Assembly: GCA_017871115.1 (NCBI GenBank)
Contig: JAFCIZ010000008.1
Span: 1,054,001 to 1,118,000, forward strand
DNA length: 64,000 nucleotides
Direction of reading: 5' to 3'
Origin: Cunninghamella blakesleeana
Lineage: Eukaryota > Mucoromycota > Mucoromycetes > Mucorales > Cunninghamellaceae
The position numbers were made by a program, and so were the translations under genes. A model generated the notes under the pieces. That model was not told the origin of the DNA and searched no databases. It was given only the letters and a program-made list of their open reading frames with translations. Of this stretch, positions 56,201 through 64,000 are shown one piece after another (position 1 is the first letter of the stretch; every line of letters begins with the position of its first letter).

Positions 56201-57815
56201 GATTTATACTGATGCTTCTAACGTAGGATTGGGCGCTACATTAACTATTACAAGTGATGGTTTTGGCGAACGTCCAGTCTGCTTCCTATCCCGTAAATTA
56301 CAAGGTGCTGAAATCCGCTATCCTACTGTTGAACTTGAATTATTGGCCGTAGTGTATGCGTTTTCTAAACTTAGAAAGTATATTTTAGATAAACATATCC
56401 ATTTGTACACCGATAATTCTGCCGTAAGGTATTTACTACACCGATCAGATCCCAGTAGTAGATTACAACGATGGTTGGTGTTGCTCCAAGAATTTGATTT
56501 CGAAGTACATCATATCCAAGGTAAAAATAATGTTATCGCTGATGTTATGTCACGATATCCAGTCAATATTGAAGAAATTGAATCTAATGATGAAGATAAT
56601 TTATGGTGTATGAATGTGGTAAAGGAAGAACAAATCTATGAAGATTATCTCTATGAAGTTTACTTATATTTGGATGGTAATATTAATGGTGCTTCCGCCA
56701 AAGTAAGAAATTTATCCAAATACTATATTATTAAAGAAGACCACCTGTACAGAAAGGTTGGTGACGCACTTTCTAAAGTCCCTTTTATTCAAGAAAGACA
56801 TAAAGTACTTGAAGAAGTTCATGAAGGTATGGGACACTTTGGAAGAAAAGCTACATGGAGTCGCTTATGTCATTATTATTGGTGGCCAAGTTGTTTTAAA
56901 GATGTAGACCAGCATATCAGCTCTTGTCACGAATGTCAACTGTTTGATAAAAAGAAAATCAAAATAACAAATTATAATAAAATTAATACTTATTATGTAT
57001 TTGAAAGATTTGGCATAGATTTTGTTGGACCCTTACATCAAACACGGGCTGGAAACAAGTATATCTTGGTGGCAGTTGAATATTTCACCAATTGGGCTAT
57101 CGCCAAACCTTGTGCTGTTGCTACTGCCAACGTGGTTATGAACTTCCTCTATTTTGACGTGTTTTCCATCTTTGGACCCCCTGCTGAACTTATTTCTGAC
57201 AATGGTCAACAATTCATTAGTGAAGGTATTGCTAACTTTATCAGCCTTGTCAATGTTAACCACAAGTTCTCCACTCCGTATAACCCAAGAACAAATGGTA
57301 AGGTTGAACATTTGAATGGTGTCTTGGTGACTTCCATGAAGAAAGTAGTGTTAAATAGACCTGATGATTGGGATAGTGCTTTGTATGCTGTATTATACGC
57401 ACATAGGACCAAAGTTAATGATAAGCTAGGTGTTTCACCTTACGAGGCTCTTTTTGGTGTTCCACCTCGTCCCTATGACGAAGACCAGTTGCGCAAGCTA
57501 GGTGCCCACTATGTCGAGGGTATTAGACAAACCGCTAGTACTGATAAGCAACTAACTGGCAAGGACCAATCTATCTTACAACAGAAAGAGTGGAAGTTAG
57601 TATACGAGTTAGACGGTTTTAAAATTGGTGATATGGTTATGAAAAGATATCAAAACCATAAACATAAATTAGAACCAGCCTATAAAGACCATCTTTTCCG
57701 TATACTTACTATATACGATAACGGTACTGCTAAACTTTGGGATTGTGTTCGTATGAAGGAAGCAAAACGTTTAGTCAACCTAAGGCAATTAAAAAAATAT
57801 TATGAAAGGAAATGA
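53205..57815 (+). CDS. Retrotransposon Gag-Pol polyprotein (Ty3/gypsy)
   Basis: One frame of 1536 residues. The Gag capsid part occupies about 1-200, with FLQSFNDATD-like WLQSFNDATDVMGLTP and KNWFYASGFSNWNEF. A CCHC zinc knuckle is at 258-271 (CYNCQTVGHFAELC), followed by a degenerate CX2CX3HX4C. The retropepsin site is ILDGGSGINII with Asp467. Reverse transcriptase has LCIQFQKLND, FSAIDLLKGFNQI and YIDD at 854-857. RNase H has YTDASNVGLG (Asp1003). Integrase has the HHCC finger (His1206, His1211, Cys1241, Cys1244) and the catalytic triad Asp1272, Asp1332, Glu1368, with the canonical 35-residue D-E gap. No frameshift or stop separates Gag from Pol. All catalytic residues are present, so the element may be autonomous. 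The leader 52886-53204 contains TTTTA repeats. Confidence 0.95.
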   Translation: MSSSRNIKIPLFERKDNAIFWLQSFNDATDVMGLTPKEKLQCVPSYLKSKQKNWFYASGFSNWNEFMEEFVERYGDKLDVDDLQIKLLDIKMKKDESIDDYYDRVMALRSKYRMLVKITSKKPQSLNNTNESKDEDKDDGYEGLYNDNDLEDKLLKRFIKGLRPATLRHTIKSAKPSSLKGVRRLVKEILDDSDSDESSNSDYDSDDDKSVERSKSKKQFKETGADPIESLTKGIERLTLLVQGQTNQPVTQAFVKRCYNCQTVGHFAELCDKPCKLCNENHPYFRCRLYRSKKSNASNSPVLSNSNNASSTLLVTECYATKRTRRTRGSDDNSKSDTNNQKSIKRPNTRHADSLPVNNDGGDEVVEDEGHNKHKKKAVATWSDKVVDKLMDHASINISLNELATLSPTFRTLAKRKLTKNHKNKNKNNTSLLAQIDDSESDGDSSFGAPSTEVVLNKYCKVGAILDGGSGINIISKKLIKFMDLKNRMRSGGRTIKVADGRAVIPLGQVTINVDFHGVYSTIEAEVLDGIDFDLLLGRPLLHKLGVITDYDKYQWIIRTGHVEREFTVKYHSRLKPTLIEESTSYSDSYSPSSDNDSTDDDSAALSYLIMSDYSNDCGIVDNDASGCDDLCSNTNIDDLSAAISSSVDRAGLIKELSDDLKKILIENREAFGINYADIKTTNLVELNIDTGDHSPIALRPNYHMPYSEQTLLKAEITEMVNNGILEPSMYNNGNSGWGFPALYVKKKDGDKRLCIQFQKLNDITRKDTWPLPRIQDLLDSFADAKFFSAIDLLKGFNQIRVNQESIPKLTVATPWGNFSYRVMPFGIKNGPSTFSRAIYFAMQPFLGDFVTTYIDDITIHSEDEGDHLNHIDQVLKRIIETNMKIKPSKCQWYQSQINVLGFIVSDSGVKVDRSKINKINAFPIPKNTTDVRAFLNLCGFCRRHVQGFADIAAPLSKLTSSKIKFSWSGVEQKSFDNLKTALYNSAELAFPNENGVYKIYTDASNVGLGATLTITSDGFGERPVCFLSRKLQGAEIRYPTVELELLAVVYAFSKLRKYILDKHIHLYTDNSAVRYLLHRSDPSSRLQRWLVLLQEFDFEVHHIQGKNNVIADVMSRYPVNIEEIESNDEDNLWCMNVVKEEQIYEDYLYEVYLYLDGNINGASAKVRNLSKYYIIKEDHLYRKVGDALSKVPFIQERHKVLEEVHEGMGHFGRKATWSRLCHYYWWPSCFKDVDQHISSCHECQLFDKKKIKITNYNKINTYYVFERFGIDFVGPLHQTRAGNKYILVAVEYFTNWAIAKPCAVATANVVMNFLYFDVFSIFGPPAELISDNGQQFISEGIANFISLVNVNHKFSTPYNPRTNGKVEHLNGVLVTSMKKVVLNRPDDWDSALYAVLYAHRTKVNDKLGVSPYEALFGVPPRPYDEDQLRKLGAHYVEGIRQTASTDKQLTGKDQSILQQKEWKLVYELDGFKIGDMVMKRYQNHKHKLEPAYKDHLFRILTIYDNGTAKLWDCVRMKEAKRLVNLRQLKKYYERK

Positions 57816-57871
57816 AAAAAAAAAATATAATACTTTTATTTTTTTTTATTTTTATGATGGTGCTGGGATTA

Positions 57872-58169
57872 TGTGTTGGGTTTGAAAAATACAAAAAAAC
57901 CAAAAAGTTATTTTTTATGTTCAACCATTTTCCAAATTCAGCTCATATATAAAAATCTTCATAAATTTTAACTCTAATAAAAAAACGGGCTCTTTCGAAT
58001 ATACAATTTTTCTAACATTTTGAACATATTTATTAATTTTTCGATAAACGAAACTTTTTATTATTTAATCTATAATATTAATCTTTATTTTGGTTTGTTA
58101 ATAAGTCAAACTATCCAGTTAATCCTTATAAATCCTCGTAATTTGGATCTTTTTAAGGATTTCAATACA
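57872..58169 (+). repeat. 3' LTR
   Basis: 298 bp, read by eye as identical to the 5' LTR, with the TATA-like box at the matching offset (57946-57953). The nearest purine run (57804-57825) overlaps the stop codon and is about 46 bp away from the LTR, not adjacent as a polypurine tract usually is. Confidence 0.95.
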
Positions 58170-58173
58170 GTGC

Positions 58174-58479
58174 GCCAAAAAAAATGCGGAGGCTGAAATT
58201 CCTTGTTCAATTTATTTATTAAAAAAATCACTCGCGCCCTTTTTTTAACTTTCTTTTGTTCTTCATTTTTTTTTAAAAAATACAAGGATACCATCTTTTT
58301 TTCAATACATATAACAAAAAGAAAGCATAATAATTAATTTTGCATTCTTTCTTTTATATTATTTAAAAAAGGAATAATCATTTTTTTATACTATTCTATT
58401 TATACACTTTTTTTTTTTTTAGAAAAAAAATATTAACAATAATAATACTTTTTCTTTTATACATTTAATCTATAATATA
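58174..58479. other. UNC-50 promoter region, next to 3' LTR
   Basis: 306 bp between the retroelement and the UNC-50 start, with T-rich tracts. The element therefore inserted in or just upstream of the UNC-50 promoter. No gene is seen. Confidence 0.6.
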
Positions 58480-59866
58480 ATGTCATTATTACCGACAGCC
58501 AATCCACTTGGAAGACCAATGTCCTTTGATTCAAATAGACGCCAACGTCGTTCATCTCGTTCTATTCCAGTTATTTTACGACGACTATTTAGATTTCCAC
58601 AAATGGATTTTGAAGTAATAATAAATAATAAATAGTGAAGACTATATAGAATTAGATTGATATATATTCATCAATCTTTAATCTTTTTAAAACATAGCAT
58701 GCTATATGGCAAATGGGTTATTTACTAATAGCACCTTCTAGAGTGTAAGTATTTTATTTTTTTACTGTATATATATTAATAAACAATACTATTATCTTAT
58801 TATGATATTTATTAATCATTTTATTCTTTTCTTCTTTTTTATTTCCTATTTAATATCTAGTTATAGAAATATTTATTATCATAAACGTAAGTTTTTTTTA
58901 TATATTCCCCTTTGTTTTTTTTTTTTTTTCCTCCTGGAAAATAGATAGATAAAACTATATCATAATTATCTTATTATTATTACAACTATTTATTATATAA
59001 TAGAAACAAAAAATCAATGGGCAAGAGACGATCCAGCATTTTTAGTTTTATTAGCCGTTTTATTATGTGGTAATATATATAGTAACGTGCTTTATTGTAT
59101 ATGATTAAAAAAGCAGAAAAAGGAAAGAATAAATAGATAAGGGTTAGTGATTAATATTATCATTATAATTATTTTATCTTTTATAATAGGATCGGCTATA
59201 GCATGGGGATTAGTCTATGGACTTGGATTTATTGGAATATTACGAGCTATTCTCTTTATGATATGTGTAGATTTTTTACTGGTTGGTTCATTTATAGCTA
59301 CATTATGTTGGTAAGTAACATATATATATATATATATATAATGGATAGGGTAGAAAATGATGAATTATTGACATATATATATATATTTGATCTCATAAGG
59401 TTTATCACGAACCGATTTCTTGTTCACAATACCATGACACATGCCATATCACAACAAGTAGAATGGGCCTATGCATTTGATGTACATTGTAATTCTTTCT
59501 TTCCAGTCTTTCTTATTTTATACGTAGTTCAATTCTTTTTCATGCCTTTATTACAACGTTCAAGTTGGATTTCTTTATTAATCGGGAATTTAATGTATTT
59601 CATTTCTTCTATATGGTACATTTATGGCACTTTTCTTGGATATAATGGTAAAAAATAAATAATGATAATATAAAGGAAGGATAAAAGTCATGTGGTCCAT
59701 TTATTAAAAAAAATATACATATACTTTTTTTTTTTTAATAGCACTTCCTTTCTTAGTACATACTGAATTATTTTTATATCCTGCTGGTATAAGTTTGGTA
59801 TTCTTCTTTATATCATTATTTGGATTTAATATTAGTCAATATGTTTTATCTGTATATTTCAATTAG
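58480..59866 (+). CDS. UNC50: UNC-50 family Golgi membrane protein (yeast GMH1)
   Basis: Seven exons (58480-58614, 58698-58744, 58861-58886, 59004-59069, 59190-59310, 59400-59647, 59742-59866) give 255 residues, the normal length of this family. UNC-50/GMH1 is a multi-spanning Golgi protein; in worms it is needed for acetylcholine receptor traffic and in yeast GMH1 interacts with an Arf-GEF. Blocks are LFRFPQMDFE, WQMGYLLIAPSRVYRNIYYH, KNQWARDDPAFLVLL, CVDFLLVGSFIATLCWFITN, EWAYAFDVHCNSFFP and LFLYPAGISL. Several hydrophobic segments fit five to six membrane spans. Exons 2 and 3 are short (47 and 26 bp). The exon 6 acceptor is AAG. Confidence 0.92.
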
Positions 59867-60219
59867 TAAATAAAAACAAAGATTAAAAAAAAAAGAGAGA
59901 TTAAGGTAATTTTTATTATATTGTAATTATAATTATTACGTATTAAAAAAAGAAAAAAAAGGCTATTATAAAGAGGGAGGAAAAATAAATAATGAAAAGA
60001 TGAATAAAACTACAAAAGGAGGAAGAAAGTAAAAAAGATAATTACAAAATGAATATATATATTTATATATATATAAAAGTAAAAGAATTATTATTAGTAT
60101 ATTGCTGTTATTGTTATTATTTTTTAAAATAAAAAAAGCATTATAATAAAGTTATATAGAAAAATTAAATAATAAAATATGAGAGAGAAAGAAAGAGATC
60201 ATTTACACTTGGATATAGA
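59867..60219. other. Convergent 3' intergenic region
   Basis: Tail-to-tail spacer between UNC-50 and the G alpha gene, AT-rich, no gene seen. Confidence 0.6.
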
Positions 60220-61912
60220 TTAAAGCATACCAGAATCACGTAATGCATTTTGAAGTAAAGTTTGTCGTACAGCAGCAAATACAAATCGTATCTATTGATG
60301 ATAAAATAAAAAAAGATTAAAATATTAAAATGGATAAATTATAATACTATCATTACTATTATTATTATTCGTTTTACATTGCTAGTGTCTGTTGCTTGGG
60401 TTAAACTATTTAAAAAGGAAAAAAAAAAGGATGATTTAGAAAGGGAAAAAAAAAAAAGGATCTTATAATTATATTTGGGACTTACTGGGGATAAATAGTT
60501 AATTTTGCACGATTTGTTTGTAAAAAACGCCATAAAACATATTTAGCAGCTTTATTAGGATCAGCCCCTCCTCCATAATCAGGGAAATAATTTTGCATTG
60601 GGCACCTTGCTACCTTTTCTTTAAATATATCCACTTTATTTAAAAATAATAGAACCGATGTTTGTAAAAACCATCGGCTATTAATGATGGATTCAAATAA
60701 TATTAAACTTTCCAATAATCTATTCTATATTAATAAAAAAATCAAAATCAAAAAATAAGATTATTATGTTTTTAAAAAAAAAAAAAAACGTTAATATAAA
60801 CTATATTGTTATCATTTTACTTGATTGGATTCTTCTAGTAAAACTTGATCGTATTCGCTTAGAGCCACACAAAAAATAATAGAAGATACTGATTCAAAAC
60901 AATGAATCCATTTTTTTCGTTCAGAACGCTGTCCACCTACATCAAACATACTATAAAAAAAATAATGAATACTCGATGGTTTTTTTTTAAATAAAAAGAC
61001 TTACTGAATATTTAAATCATTTAATTGAAATTTTAACTCGGTGATCCCTGTTGATTTTAATCTTGCACGTAATACGTCTTGTTCAGTGGGAATATAATTA
61101 GATTGGCCAATTCGTTGAAGTTCCTTAAAAAAACTAATCATATATAATGATATATATAAAAAAAAAAAGATTCATGATTATCATCATTATTAATATTAAG
61201 GAGGAAAAACTTTTTTAAAAAAAAAAAAAAAGAGAAAGAAGAGAAAAAAAAAAAAAGTAAAGGGAGTGAGAAAAAAAAAACTTACTAAGAAGCAGAATCA
61301 GGTAAATAGAATTGATGACCATGTTCGCTAATACATTTTGATACAATGGGGTCATTCCACACATTATCAAATAAATCAACCAATTCAACATCTAAATTAA
61401 ATTTAGGATCGTTCGGGATTTCATAAGCTAATATTTTTTGAGAGTATTCCTGGGGGAGAATAAAAAGAAATAGATCAGATTAATATTAAATATACATTTT
61501 TATATAAAAGACTTGTATTTTTTTTTTTATTTTACTTTATTTTGTTCAATAGTGAATTGCATATCGAATTTATGAATAGCTCTTATAATAGATTGAATAC
61601 TTTCTATAATATTTTTATAGACAATCACTCTCCATGTAAATAATTCTTCTTTTGTATATCCATTTTTATTAATAATTTTCATTTGCTTTAATATAGTTGA
61701 TTTTCCCGATTCCCCACTTCCTATTATAAAATAAAATAATAATGAATGATAACGAATAATATTTTTAAGATTGATCATCTTTTTTTTTTTTTACCTAGTA
61801 ATAATATTTTATATTCTTTATCTTTTCTACCACGATCTTTTTCTATCTGTTTATCAATTTGTATACTTTTTTGTATTTTTTTATTTTCTTCGCCAGAATG
61901 ACATATACCCAT
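60220..61912 (-). CDS. Heterotrimeric G-protein alpha subunit
   Basis: Exons on the minus strand: 61913-61795, 61720-61536, 61449-61286, 61133-61005, 60950-60821, 60724-60486, 60405-60378, 60291-60220. From the ATG at 61912 the protein is 354 residues, the standard G alpha length. It begins MGICHSGEE, which carries Gly2 for myristoylation and Cys4 for palmitoylation. Nucleotide-binding motifs are [18 protein letters not shown] (P-loop), [13 protein letters not shown] with the catalytic Arg, [19 protein letters not shown] (switch II), LFLNKVDIF (NKxD) and TQATDTSNI (TCAT-like). It couples seven-helix receptors to cAMP or MAP kinase pathways. The C-terminus DSGML lacks the Cys of Gi-type tails. 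An upstream exon at 62047-61986 is in frame and could add 21 residues. Confidence 0.93.
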
Positions 61913-61985
61913 ACTAAATATATAAAAAGTGAGAATGGGGTAAATATTAAAGAATAATAAATCATCATATACTTTATTTTTTTAC

Positions 61986-62047
61986 CTTGGAAAACGAAAT
62001 ATTGGATTTAAATAAGTTTGTATTGACCAAGTTTTTGATAAAGACAT
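61986..62047 (-). other. Possible upstream exon of the G alpha gene
   Basis: A 62-bp segment starts with ATG (MSLSKTWSIQTYLNPIFRFP) and ends in AAG|GTAAAA. The acceptor at 61915-61914 would join it in frame to the canonical ATG. It may be a 5' UTR exon or an alternative N-terminus that would hide the myristoylation site. Confidence 0.45.
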
Positions 62048-62709
62048 TTAAGCATTATACTTAAAAGAAAGAAAGAAAAAGAAGAAGAGGAGCGAGGAAA
62101 AAGGAAAAATAAAGAGGAAAAAGGGTAAAAGGAAAGGAAAAGTGAAAGGAGGAGGTTATAAGAGTTTCCCCAAAAATATAAAAAAAGAGCGTGGTGATAT
62201 ATTTTTTTTCTCACTCTTGATTTACTCTTCCACTCTTTAACTTTCTCCTTGTTATTTGATTCACTTATGAAAAATTATATGAACTTGTCATTTATATTAT
62301 CATGTCATTTAAATAAAATAATATAAAAAAAAGGGTTTTTTTTTTTACCAAAGAAAGCATGAATCTGCGTTTTAAATAAGGAGAAAAGTGAAAAACTTCG
62401 GATCACCACTTTATTATATTACAATATGGAACTCATTATATCACTTATCATAATTATTATTACAGCCCTTATATTATAATCATTATAATAGTAACATATT
62501 TCATTGCCCTTTACTAATTTTATTTTATTATAAAAAGAGTGGATTTTTCCTCTTGCTTTTGTATTCTCTTTCTTTTTAATTGGCTAAAAAGCAAAGCTAT
62601 TTTTTATAAAAATTCAAACTCCACCCATGTAATTTTTTTTGCAAGCCATGTTTTGATTTTTTTTTTTCTCTTTTTTTCCTTCTTCTTTACCCACCTTTTT
62701 TAATTAAAA
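62048..62709. other. Divergent intergenic region
   Basis: Promoter region between the G alpha gene (minus) and QCR9 (plus). A purine-rich stretch at 62060-62160 is the CT-rich promoter tract of the G alpha gene read from the other side; T/CT tracts at about 62650-62700 precede QCR9. No gene is seen. Confidence 0.6.
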
Positions 62710-63009
62710 ATGCCTGCTATTGCTTCAACTGGAATTACTCGTACCATTTATAACACCGTTTTCAAGAAAAACTCTGTTTTCGTTACATCTATTTTCGTTT
62801 CAGCTATTGCTTTCGAAGTTGCATATGATTCCACCACTTCAAAGATTTGGGATAATTTGAACAAGGGCGTAAGTTGAATTAAAAAAATAATAAATAAATA
62901 AAACAATTTATACATATATATATATATATATCTTTTACTTATATCCTTTATGCAAATATATATTTATATATAGAAACAATGGAAGGATATTAAACATAAA
63001 TACGAATAA
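62710..63009 (+). CDS. QCR9: Cytochrome bc1 complex subunit 9
   Basis: Two exons (62710-62868, 62974-63009) encode 64 residues. QCR9 is a small single-span subunit of respiratory complex III, next to the Rieske protein. The sequence has IYNTVFKKNSVFVTSIFVSA followed by FEVAYD and a C-terminus KQWKDIKHKYE, the family pattern (NSVF, AFE-x-x-Y/F-D, W-D/WKDIKHKY). Length matches the yeast protein of 66 residues. The codons are richer in C at third positions than in most neighbours, consistent with strong expression. Confidence 0.92.
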
Positions 63010-63733
63010 AAAATAAAAATAATAACCCTCTATACTCTCACTGTCACTCTTATTACGTCACCACACCATAACTTTTATTTATTCATATACATTTATATAG
63101 TAATAAACAACCAAAAAATAATGTCTTAGAAAAAAAAAAAGGATGATTTTATACATGTTTTAAATTTTAGTTTTTTTTTTTTTATTATTATTATAAAACT
63201 AAGGAAAAAAGGATCATAATTAATAAAATCATCTATATGGATATATACATATATATATATAAATATATATAAATATAAATGTATGACATTTAAAAAAACG
63301 ATTATTTAATTTTTACACTCCACTCTGCCCGCTAAATAATAATAATAAAAATAAGAATTAATATATTATATTCATTAATATATATAAAAAAAATGAATAT
63401 TTAATTTAATTAGAGAGTGGATTCATATAAAACATTATGTTATTACATCATAAATGAAATTATCTAGAAGCTCTTCGGATAGTTTTTTTTTTTAATTTTT
63501 CTTTTTGATATTCCATTTTTGGTAGCGTGCGGTATTTTGACCAAATTGTAGGAATATTCTTTTACTAAATCAAGTCATCAATTCTTCTTTTTTTTTCCTT
63601 CTTTTTCCACTTTAGTTACTTTTATTTTTTTTTTTAGAAAAAAAATAAAAACAACTCTTACTCACTCCCACCAATTAAACTTTTTTTTTTTTTTTCGTTT
63701 TTCTTTCTTTTAAATAATATATAAATATAAAAA
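63010..63733. other. Intergenic, no gene seen
   Basis: AT-rich spacer with a TA-rich run near 63240-63290 and T/CT tracts directly before the HSF-type start. Confidence 0.6.
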
Positions 63734-64000
63734 ATGAAAGAGTCAACGCTAACAGTATCAAACGATAAACGGTTACCTGCTTTTATTAAAAAACTATGGA
63801 TGTAAACAATATTTGTATTATTATTTTTATTATTATTATTTTTATTATTACTATCCTTGTTTATTTATATTTTTCCTAATGGTATTATTTTTGTTTTTTT
63901 TAACATCTCTTTTTTTTTTTTTCCTTTCCTTTTATTTAGTATAGTAAACGATGAAAAACTGGATCATATAATTTATTGGTCTAATGATAATAACGCTATT
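63734..64000 (+). CDS. Heat-shock-factor-type DNA-binding protein (5' end only)
   Basis: Exon 1 is 63734-63801 and exon 2 starts at 63940 and leaves the window. The joined start reads MKESTLTVSNDKR, then LPAFIKKLWIIVND and LDHIIYWSNDNNAI. This is the beginning of the winged-helix HSF domain, whose usual form is P-x-F-x-x-K-L-W-x-M-V-x-D then I-x-W-S. Only about 46 residues are visible, so it cannot be told whether it is HSF1, SKN7, SFL1 or another HSF-type factor. The intron splits the codon just after the conserved LW. Confidence 0.75.

Larger units (their letters stand above)
52584..58173 (+). mobile_element. Complete Ty3/gypsy LTR retrotransposon
   Basis: The element has two 298-bp LTRs (52588-52885 and 57872-58169) that read as identical, begin TGTG and end TACA, and flank one 4.6-kb Gag-Pol frame with no stop. 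The flanking bases GTGC at 52584-52587 and 58170-58173 form a 4-bp target duplication. Domain order (zinc knuckle, protease, reverse transcriptase, RNase H, integrase) defines Ty3/gypsy. Identical LTRs and an intact frame mean a recent insertion, possibly an active element. It sits between a small secreted-protein remnant and UNC-50, in UNC-50 orientation. No chromodomain is seen at the integrase C-terminus. Confidence 0.95.

Noticed and set aside
53899..57412. Several antisense frames inside Gag-Pol
   Set aside because: They are short, have no homology signal, and overlap a clearly coding frame on the plus strand.
59203..59658. A 151-residue membrane protein read straight through
   Set aside because: The frame runs through an intron of UNC-50; splicing of exons 5 and 6 in another frame restores the family sequence.

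Overview
The window is AT-rich nuclear DNA from a fungus. The support is: short GT..AG introns in most genes, mitochondrial genes (ATP synthase alpha, QCR9, SAM50, an MTP18-type protein), an eisosome PIL1/LSP1 protein, an SLT2-type MAP kinase, and a Ty3/gypsy retrotransposon. It also carries genes that budding and fission yeasts lack or have only in divergent form: a WNK kinase, a LARGE-type GT49 glycosyltransferase, HID1 and UNC-50. That set, with the extreme AT content, points to an early-diverging lineage such as Mucoromycota; this placement is inference.

Layout. 1-1181 (-) ATP1, cut by the window edge. 2635-3926 (+) Sec14-type CRAL-TRIO protein. 4428-7383 (+) WNK-type kinase with a 276-bp ATT repeat in one intron. 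9848-10565 (+) MTP18 family. 10896-13613 (-) MAP kinase with TEY. 14486-16237 (+) GT49 glycosyltransferase. 17254-17931 decayed coding remnants, including an intronless ribosomal protein L22 retrocopy with an early stop. 20042-21328 (-) bHLH factor. 21631-22596 (-) CHY zinc protein like HOT13. 22922-24974 (-) SAM50. 25138-27743 (-) second MAP kinase with TNY. 28698-30287 (+) HUS1. 30671-31705 (-) nucleolin-like NSR1/GAR2. 32690-33154 (+) small unknown gene. 33828-38450 (+) condensin subunit CAP-G/YCG1, 18 exons. 38795-40737 (+) PIL1/LSP1. 41559-41825 (+) small secreted Cys protein. 42935-43216 two copies of a 99-bp element. 45051-48560 (-) HID1. 48968-49795 (+) homeodomain protein. 51319-51585 (+) second small secreted Cys-rich protein. 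52584-58173 (+) complete Ty3/gypsy element with LTRs that read as identical. 58480-59866 (+) UNC-50. 60220-61912 (-) G-protein alpha subunit. 62710-63009 (+) QCR9. 63734-end (+) start of an HSF-type factor.

Functional themes. Several genes belong to signalling (WNK, two MAP kinases, G alpha, bHLH, homeodomain, HSF). Others serve mitochondria (ATP1, QCR9, SAM50, CHY protein, MTP18), Golgi/secretion (GT49, HID1, UNC-50, Sec14-like) and chromosomes (HUS1, condensin). Nothing indicates a gene cluster; these are ordinary neighbours. The most dynamic part is 41-58 kb, with small secreted proteins, repeats and a young retrotransposon. I did not find a clearly new multi-gene system. The best leads are the young retroelement, the WNK kinase with altered chloride-pocket positions, the TEY/TNY MAP kinase pair, the L22 retrocopy and the 99-bp duplicate. 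Exon coordinates were read by eye from splice sites and reading frame.
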